Source: DATHTK01 sp035463295 (GTDB taxonomy: Bacteria > Actinomycetota > Rubrobacteria > Rubrobacterales > Rubrobacteraceae). From it: a DNA stretch of 10,625 nucleotides. The notes under the pieces were generated by a model. It saw nothing but the letters and a program-made list of their open reading frames with translations, ran no database searches and was not told where the DNA came from. Where the stretch lies: positions 1 through 10,625 of the forward strand of contig DATHTK010000089.1 in assembly GCA_035463295.1 (NCBI GenBank), read 5' to 3'. This document shows, piece by piece, positions 6,442 through 10,625 of this stretch; within the stretch, counting starts at the first letter, position 1, and each line of letters opens with the position of its first letter. The position numbers and the translations under genes are program-made.

Positions 6442-7039
6442 TCACGAACCTCCGAACCCGCTCGTCGTTTTTCCTGCCGGGAGCTTCCTCCAGCGAACTC
6501 GAAGCGTCAACCCCGTACGGCTCGAAGAACTCGATGGCATCCCGTACGTTCTCCGGCGTCAGGCCCCCGGAGACGACGATGTTACCACGCCCCTTGAGCG
6601 ATTTCGCCAGCTCCCAGTCGAAGCGCTCCCCCGTCCCGCCGCGCGCCTTCGCGCTCCACGCGTCCAGCAAGAACAGGTCCGCCTCGTAACGTTCGATCTC
6701 CGCGAGCGCCCCCGCGTTACGCACCCGGAGCGCCTTGATGACCGGGAGTCCCGCCCCGCGTATTGCCGCCACCATCTCCGGCGTCTCGTCGCCGTGGAGT
6801 TGCGCGAGATGCAACCCCACCTCCCGAGCGACCTCCAGTACCTCGGCCGCCCCCGCGTTTACGAAGACGCCCACCTTCAGAACGTCGTCGGGGAGCGCGA
6901 TCGCCACCTTGCGCGCCTTATCGAGGTCCACCCGGCGTGAGCTCTCGGCGAAGATCATGCCGATCGCGTCGGCTCCGGCGTCGGCTGCGACGCGAGCGTC
7001 CCCGGGGTTCGTTATTCCGCAGACCTTGGTAAAGACCAT
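6425..7039 (-). CDS. trpF: Phosphoribosylanthranilate isomerase
   Basis: Catalyses the Amadori rearrangement of N-(5-phosphoribosyl)anthranilate to CdRP, the third step of tryptophan synthesis. The 204 residues form a TIM barrel. The general base Cys7 in KVCGIT and the general acid Asp126 in LLDAWS fall at the numbering known from the Thermotoga enzyme. AQLHGDE (79-85) and VSGGLTPENV are typical, as is the phosphate-binding end near GVDASSSLEEAPG. Serine replaces the glycine commonly found in the SSG version of that motif, a minor variation. The start is ATG at 7039. The only Shine-Dalgarno-like sequence, GGGAG at 7055-7059, is far away and can pair with CTCCC next to the start. TAGAAT lies nine bases before the ATG, so the gene may have its own near-leaderless promoter. 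Confidence 0.94.
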   Translation of the reverse strand: MVFTKVCGITNPGDARVAADAGADAIGMIFAESSRRVDLDKARKVAIALPDDVLKVGVFVNAGAAEVLEVAREVGLHLAQLHGDETPEMVAAIRGAGLPVIKALRVRNAGALAEIERYEADLFLLDAWSAKARGGTGERFDWELAKSLKGRGNIVVSGGLTPENVRDAIEFFEPYGVDASSSLEEAPGRKNDERVRRFVSAARG

Positions 7040-7043
7040 AGCG

Positions 7044-7059
7044 GGGAGATTCTACTCCC
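7044..7059 (-). other. Inverted repeat at the trpF start
   Basis: On the coding strand GGGAG, six unpaired bases and CTCCC form a perfect five-pair stem ending four bases before the trpF ATG. The 5' arm is the only purine-rich ribosome-binding candidate. If the message runs through from trpC, the stem could hold trpF translation down or shorten the effective distance to the ATG. Confidence 0.4.
7049..7054 (-). promoter_or_regulatory. Candidate -10 hexamer of an internal trpF promoter
   Basis: TAGAAT (five of six to TATAAT) lies nine bases before the trpF ATG, so transcription would start within about four bases of the ATG. The arrangement mirrors that before trpG. It also forms the loop of the inverted repeat at 7044-7059. 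No clear -35 box is seen. Confidence 0.38.
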
Positions 7060-7097
7060 TATACGAGATGGCGGAGTAACGCAGAGGGCGCTGAGAA

Positions 7098-7111
7098 CGG
7101 TTCGCGAACCG
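7098..7111 (-). other. 14-base perfect palindrome after trpC
   Basis: CGGTTCGCGAACCG equals its own reverse complement and begins three bases after the trpC stop. As RNA it can fold as a five-pair stem with a CGCG loop; as DNA it could be an operator for a dimeric regulator. The following bases hold no T-run, so an intrinsic terminator is not supported. Confidence 0.45.
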
Positions 7112-7114
7112 CCC

Positions 7115-7885
7115 CTACCTCACCGACGCCAGCCTCTTGACCAGGACCGGTTCGCGCATCGCCGCCTCGCCAACCAGAATGGCGTCGGCGCCCGCAGCCC
7201 GCAACCGCCGACCATCGTCCACCGTTTTCACGCCGCTCTCGGCTACGAGGACGGCGCCGGTCAGGCGCGGCGCGAGCTTCTCGAAGGTGCCGAGGTCCAC
7301 CGTGAAATCCCGGAGGTCACGGTTGTTGACGCCGATGACGCGCGCCCCGGACTCCAGGGCGAGGTCGGCCTCCGCCTCGTCGTGGATCTCCACGAGCGGC
7401 GTCAGGCCGACCTCGGCGGCTAGTGAGACGTAGCGGGCCAGCGACGACGCGTCGAAAAGCGCGGCTATGAGAAGGACGGCGTCCGCCCTCGCCCCTCCCT
7501 CGAGGATCTGGGATTCGTCTACGGTGAAATCCTTTCTCAGAACGGGAAGGCTGGTGGATACGCGAGCGGCGTCGAGGTCTTCGAGGCTTCCCTTGAAGCG
7601 CTCGGGCTCGGTCAGGACGGAGAGGCAGCGGGCACCCTCCGATTCGTAGCGGGCGCCCCACTCGGCGGGGTCGGCCTCTCGGATAAAACCGGCCGAGGGG
7701 GAAGCGCGCTTTATCTCGGAGATGACGGAGAGCCCGGGGGTTGCGAGCGCCGCCGCGAAGTCGCGTTTCTCGAAGCGGAGGGCTCTCCCGTAGAGGGCAT
7801 CGAGGTCGGTGCTCCGTCGCAGCTCCTCCGCCCTCCAGCGCGCGGCGGCGGCGAGCTCGGCGAGGATGGTGGCGCGCTCGCTCAC
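7115..7885 (-). CDS. trpC: Indole-3-glycerol phosphate synthase
   Basis: Closes and decarboxylates CdRP to indole-3-glycerol phosphate, the substrate of TrpA. Starting at GTG 7885 gives 256 residues, normal for a stand-alone enzyme not fused to TrpF. Catalytic residues are visible: Glu57 and Lys59 in ISEIKRASPS, Lys118 in VLRKDF, the glutamate in PLVEIHDEAE, Asn in GVNNRDL and Glu-Ser in VAESGV. The frame stays open far upstream through trpD and trpG, but that extension is an arginine-rich shadow; homology begins at VSERATILAEL. The GTG shares a four-base GTGA overlap with the trpD stop, a classic termination-reinitiation junction, with GGGGG seven bases or so upstream. It is followed by the 75-base gap before trpF. 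Confidence 0.95.
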   Translation of the reverse strand: MSERATILAELAAAARWRAEELRRSTDLDALYGRALRFEKRDFAAALATPGLSVISEIKRASPSAGFIREADPAEWGARYESEGARCLSVLTEPERFKGSLEDLDAARVSTSLPVLRKDFTVDESQILEGGARADAVLLIAALFDASSLARYVSLAAEVGLTPLVEIHDEAEADLALESGARVIGVNNRDLRDFTVDLGTFEKLAPRLTGAVLVAESGVKTVDDGRRLRAAGADAILVGEAAMREPVLVKRLASVR

Positions 7886-8916
7886 GCGGAACCCCCGAGG
7901 CCCGCGAGGTGGCGCGTCGTCCGGACGAAGTCGTCGAGCGCCCGTCGGGCGGCGCCGCTGCTTATGGACTCCTCGGCCCTGCGTACTCCCTCTTCGATGG
8001 ACGCTGCCTCTTCGGAGACGTAGATGGCGGCGCCGGCGTTCAGCAGGACGATGTCGCGCGCGGCGCCCCTCTCCTCTCCAGAGAGGACGTCGCGCAGGAT
8101 GCGGGCGTTGAGGTGGGCGTCGCCGCCGAGGAGGCCGTCGGGGGCGTGGCGAGGGAGGTCGAAGTCCTCCGGGGAGATCTCGTACTCCTTCAGATTCCCG
8201 CCCGAGACCTCGGCGACGAGGGTGGGGGCGGTTACCGTGATCTCGTCCATCCCGTCGGTCCCGTGCACGACGAGCGCCTTGTGGGCCCCGAGGTCCCGCA
8301 GCGCCTCGGCGACGGGGCGCACGTAGCCCCCACCGAAGACCCCGACGACCTGGCGCTTCGCGCCGGCGGGGTTCGTCAGGGGACCGAGAAGGTTGAAGAC
8401 GGTACGAAACGGGAGTTCCGCTCGCACCGGGGCTACGAACTTCATCGCCGGGTGGTGGGTGCGGGCGAACATAAAGCCTATGCCGGTCTCCCTTATGCAG
8501 CGGGAGACCCCTTCCGGCCCGAGTTCGATCTCGGCGCCGAGAGCTTCGAGGACGTCGGCGCTCCCGGCCAGGCTGGTCGCGGCGCGGTTGCCGTGCTTGG
8601 CGACGACGACGCCGGCGCCGCGGGCCGCGAAGGCAGCGGCGGTCGAGACGTTTATGGTGCCCTTCGCGTCGCCGCCGGTGCCGCAGGTATCCACGACGTG
8701 GTCGGGGGCCTCGACCTTCGCGGCGAAGCGGCGCATCGCGCGGGCGAAGCCAACGATCTCCGGGACGGACTCGCCCCGCACCCGGAGCGCCGTGAGGAGC
8801 GCGGCGGTCGCGGCCGGGGGGACGGTGCCCTCCATGATCGTCTCGAGCGCCCGCTCGGCCTCGCCCTCGGAGAGGCTCTCGCCGGCGGCGGCTCTGCGCA
8901 ACGCGTCGCGGAGCAC
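7882..8916 (-). CDS. trpD: Anthranilate phosphoribosyltransferase
   Basis: Transfers phosphoribose from PRPP to anthranilate, the second committed step of the pathway. The 344 residues show an N-terminal helical domain (about 1-65), the PRPP-binding CGTGGD (78-83) followed by KGTINVST (85-92), and KHGNR (107-111), which contacts anthranilate and PRPP. NLLGPLTNP and HGTDGMDE with the metal-binding Asp-Glu lie further on. It is a stand-alone TrpD, not fused to TrpG as in E. coli. The start is GTG at 8916, three bases after the trpG stop. The upstream ribosome binding site is weak, so translation probably relies on coupling to trpG. It shares four bases with trpC at its end. Confidence 0.95.
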   Translation of the reverse strand: MLRDALRRAAAGESLSEGEAERALETIMEGTVPPAATAALLTALRVRGESVPEIVGFARAMRRFAAKVEAPDHVVDTCGTGGDAKGTINVSTAAAFAARGAGVVVAKHGNRAATSLAGSADVLEALGAEIELGPEGVSRCIRETGIGFMFARTHHPAMKFVAPVRAELPFRTVFNLLGPLTNPAGAKRQVVGVFGGGYVRPVAEALRDLGAHKALVVHGTDGMDEITVTAPTLVAEVSGGNLKEYEISPEDFDLPRHAPDGLLGGDAHLNARILRDVLSGEERGAARDIVLLNAGAAIYVSEEAASIEEGVRRAEESISSGAARRALDDFVRTTRHLAGLGGSA

Positions 8917-8919
8917 GCC

Positions 8920-9483
8920 CTACGTCCCCAGGAAGTTCTTCAACAGCTCGTGACCGCTGCGGGTCAGGACGCTCTCGGGGTGGAACTGTACGCCCTCGAC
9001 GGGGCGCGTGCGATGCCTGACACCCATGATCGTGCCGTCCTCCGTCCGGCTCGTTACCACGAGGCACTCGGGCACGGACTCGGGCTCGATGACGAGCGAG
9101 TGATAGCGGGTCGCCTCGAATCCCTGCTCCAGACCCCTGTAGATTCCATCCCCATCGTGCAGCACTCGGGTTGTCTTGCCGTGGACGGGCTCACCGCGCA
9201 CCACGTTCGCCCCGAAGGCCTGGCCTATGGCCTGGTGGCCGAGACAAACGCCGAGGATCGGAACCTCATCGGAGACCCTCTCGATCAGCTCGACGGAGAT
9301 GCCGGCCTCGTTGGGGGTGCACGGGCCCGGCGAGACGACTATCCTGTCCGGGTGGAGTTCGGAGACCTCCTCCGGGGTCACCTCGTCGTTGCGCCGGACG
9401 AGCACCTCGGCACCGAGCTCCCCGAGGTACTGAACCAGGTTGTACGTGAAGGAGTCGTAGTTGTCTATAACGAGGACCCGCAT
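8920..9483 (-). CDS. trpG: Anthranilate/aminodeoxychorismate synthase glutamine amidotransferase subunit
   Basis: Hydrolyses glutamine and delivers ammonia to the chorismate-binding subunit TrpE (or PabB, since single TrpG/PabA proteins often serve both). Starting at ATG 9483 gives 187 residues, the usual length, beginning MRVLVIDNYDSFTYN. The class I amidotransferase triad is Cys80 in GVCLGHQ with His168 and Glu170 in FHPES; SPGPCTPNEAG (51-61) forms the oxyanion strand. An upstream in-frame start at 9522 would add 13 residues crossing the proposed promoter and is unlikely. It is the first gene of the minus-strand cluster. The upstream neighbour is a divergent dehydrogenase, not trpE. TAGAAT lies ten bases before the ATG and there is no good Shine-Dalgarno, in keeping with near-leaderless translation. 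Confidence 0.94.
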   Translation of the reverse strand: MRVLVIDNYDSFTYNLVQYLGELGAEVLVRRNDEVTPEEVSELHPDRIVVSPGPCTPNEAGISVELIERVSDEVPILGVCLGHQAIGQAFGANVVRGEPVHGKTTRVLHDGDGIYRGLEQGFEATRYHSLVIEPESVPECLVVTSRTEDGTIMGVRHRTRPVEGVQFHPESVLTRSGHELLKNFLGT

Positions 9484-9493
9484 GTTGCCGGGA

Positions 9494-9499
9494 ATTCTA
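9494..9499 (-). promoter_or_regulatory. Candidate -10 hexamer of the trp cluster promoter
   Basis: TAGAAT on the minus strand ends ten bases before the trpG ATG. A start of transcription six to eight bases downstream would leave a leader of only a few bases. This excludes a classical trp attenuator or T-box leader from this promoter. No clear -35 match is visible at 16-18 bases, and the 51-base divergent spacer is too short for a large leader. Confidence 0.42.
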
Positions 9500-9534
9500 G
9501 CCGATAAGGTGTCCCAGAACACAGAGGAGAGACC

Positions 9535-10485
9535 GTGACCCTGATCCTGACCGAAAAGGAGGTCGACAGCCTCCTAGACATGCCCTCCACCCTGGAGGCG
9601 GTGGAGGCGGTGCTCCGCCAGCTCGCCGAGGGGCGGGCGACCAACCGCGCCCGACGCCGGGTCGCCCTGCCCAAGAGCGGGCTGAACTTCATGGCTGCGG
9701 GGGCCCCGGAATTCAAGGCCCTCGGCCTGAAGACATATACGGTGGCGCGCTCGGGGGCCCGTTTCTACACGATGCTCTTCGACCCGGAGAGCGGAGAGCT
9801 GCTCTCGATCATGCAGTCGGACAAGCTCGGCCAGCTGCGCACCGGCGCCGCGAGCGGCGTCGCGACAAAGCACCTCGCCCGCGAGGACGCGAGCACTCTG
9901 GGCCTCTACGGCGCTGGCTGGCAGGCCGAGAGCCAGCTCGAAGCGGTAGCCGCCGTGCGAAACCTGGAACGGGTCATCGTATACAGCCGCAGCGAAGAAT
10001 CCCGCAAGAAGTTCGCCGAGAAGATGAGCGAGAAGCTCGGTATGGAAGTCGAGACCACCCACGCCGCCGAAGAGCCCGCCGCTCAGGACATCGTCGTCAC
10101 CGCGACCTCCTCCAGGGAGCCCGTCCTGCACGGCGAGTGGCTCAGGTCCGGCTGCCACATCAACGCCGCCGGCTCCAACTTCGTCTTCAAGAGCGAGATC
10201 GACCGCGAGGTCGTCCGGCGCGCGAGCTTCGTCTGCGTGGACTCGCGCGAGGAGCTCGGCCTCGAGGCCGGCGACCTCGTTCAGCCGCTGGAGATGGGCC
10301 TGATCCTCCCCGAAGCCGTATACGAGCTCGGCCAGGTCATCGCAGGACAGGTCGAGGGCCGCATGGGCCCGGACGACATAACCCTCTTCGCCAGCCAGGG
10401 CCTCGCCCTCGAAGACATGGCCGCCGCACGCGTGGTCTACGACCGCGCGAGGGAGCGAGGCGCCGGCGAGGAAATCGGTTTCTGA
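9535..10485 (+). CDS. Ornithine cyclodeaminase/mu-crystallin family dehydrogenase
   Basis: A 316-residue member of the OCD/mu-crystallin family, which includes ornithine cyclodeaminase, archaeal alanine dehydrogenase and ketimine reductases. Visible landmarks are the substrate-region lysine in GLKTY (Lys66), Arg102 in GQLRTGAASG, the Rossmann loop GAGWQA (126-131), VYSRS after the second Rossmann strand (149-153), VTATSS, and AAGSNFVFKSEID (211-223). The Ser-Arg after strand two favours NADP(H) over NAD(H), by inference. In true ornithine cyclodeaminase an aspartate (Asp228 in Pseudomonas putida) sits near the 211-223 motif; here Ser-Asn appears instead, so the substrate is probably not ornithine. 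The start is GTG at 9535, five bases after GGAG (9526-9529). It diverges from trpG, and the two promoters must share the 51-base spacer. Confidence 0.86.
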   Translation: MTLILTEKEVDSLLDMPSTLEAVEAVLRQLAEGRATNRARRRVALPKSGLNFMAAGAPEFKALGLKTYTVARSGARFYTMLFDPESGELLSIMQSDKLGQLRTGAASGVATKHLAREDASTLGLYGAGWQAESQLEAVAAVRNLERVIVYSRSEESRKKFAEKMSEKLGMEVETTHAAEEPAAQDIVVTATSSREPVLHGEWLRSGCHINAAGSNFVFKSEIDREVVRRASFVCVDSREELGLEAGDLVQPLEMGLILPEAVYELGQVIAGQVEGRMGPDDITLFASQGLALEDMAAARVVYDRARERGAGEEIGF

Positions 10486-10496
10486 ACGCGGAAGTG

Positions 10497-10615
10497 CTGA
10501 CGAGCGAGGGCGAAGCCAAGGCGCAAGCCGCAGGCGAGGCCTCAAGCGCGCCGACGAGCCGAGGCCCCCACGCGAGGCGGGAGGCCGATGGTGGGCTGAC
10601 GAGCGAAGGCCCCGC
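10497..10615 (+). repeat. Degenerate GC-rich intergenic repeat, three imperfect copies
   Basis: Three related blocks of about 18-20 bases begin at 10497, 10551 and 10596. They share the core YGACGAGCSRAGGSC, with variants ending in GGCCCC in the second and third. Between them lie GCGAAGCC- and GCGAGGCC-like words. No protein is read here. The pattern resembles the short GC-rich dispersed repeats of high-GC genomes and continues past the window edge. Confidence 0.5.
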
Positions 10616-10624
10616 GAAGCGGGG
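10610..10624 (+). terminator. GC-rich hairpin downstream of the OCD-family gene
   Basis: CCCCGC, a three-base GAA loop and GCGGGG form a perfect six-pair stem. It lies 124 bases after the stop codon. Whether a T-run follows cannot be seen because the window ends, so it may be a terminator or merely part of the local repeat. Confidence 0.35.
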
Positions 10625-10625
10625 G

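Noticed and set aside
7886..9067. Long upstream extension of the trpC frame
   Set aside because: The extension is arginine- and proline-rich low-information sequence lying across trpD and trpG. TrpC homology starts at GTG 7885.
7741..9507. A 588-codon plus-strand open frame antisense to trpC, trpD and trpG
   Set aside because: It mirrors well-recognised trp genes and reflects strong G/C at third codon positions. Its translation has no recognisable motifs.
9484..9534. trp leader peptide, T-box or TRAP site upstream of trpG
   Set aside because: The 51-base divergent spacer is too short, and there is no Trp-codon-rich short frame or stem series.
9574..10545. A 323-codon minus-strand frame opposite the OCD-family gene
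   Set aside because: Shadow frame; the plus strand carries clear Rossmann and substrate motifs.
1..10625. CRISPR array, tRNA, rRNA or phage genes
   Set aside because: No regularly spaced direct repeats, cloverleaf-like segments or phage structural motifs were seen on either strand.

Overview
The window looks like chromosomal DNA from a high-GC bacterium, most likely an actinobacterial-type lineage and possibly a Rubrobacter relative. The reasons are GC-rich codon use, frequent GTG starts, TANNNT-like -10 hexamers close to start codons, and separate AccA and AccD subunits. The lineage is inferred from gene content and composition, not from any database comparison.

Layout. Bases 1-1300 are a looser, visibly less GC-biased accessory stretch. 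It holds a TTG-initiated ribbon-helix-helix (CopG-type) DNA-binding protein (169-561) and a rotted IS630-type transposase (about 893-1190) whose readable protein is spread over three frames. A plus-strand unit follows: a phosphofructokinase carrying the pyrophosphate-type active-site signature (1310-2359), then an unlabelled 55-residue two-helix membrane protein (2387-2554).

From 9483 down to 2599 the minus strand carries one tightly packed cluster in the order trpG-trpD-trpC-trpF-trpB-trpA-accD-accA. It covers every step of tryptophan synthesis except the TrpE subunit of anthranilate synthase. The last two genes encode both halves of the acetyl-CoA carboxylase carboxyltransferase. Neighbours overlap or abut, which implies translational coupling. 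The only real gap is the 75 bases between trpC and trpF, which contain two inverted repeats and a -10-like hexamer. An ornithine cyclodeaminase/mu-crystallin family dehydrogenase (9535-10485) diverges from trpG across 51 bases. The window ends in a degenerate GC-rich intergenic repeat with a hairpin.

Main points of interest. The zinc-ribbon-containing AccD frame has no ATG, GTG or TTG start; it lies just beyond a nine-G run that ends trpA, so it needs either an ATC start or slippage from trpA. The PFK has Asp111 and Lys132 at the positions that select pyrophosphate rather than ATP. trpG and trpF share a TAGAAT hexamer 9-10 bases before ATG, suggesting near-leaderless transcripts. I see no clearly new defence or mobile system here; the unusual features concern expression control of otherwise recognisable housekeeping genes.
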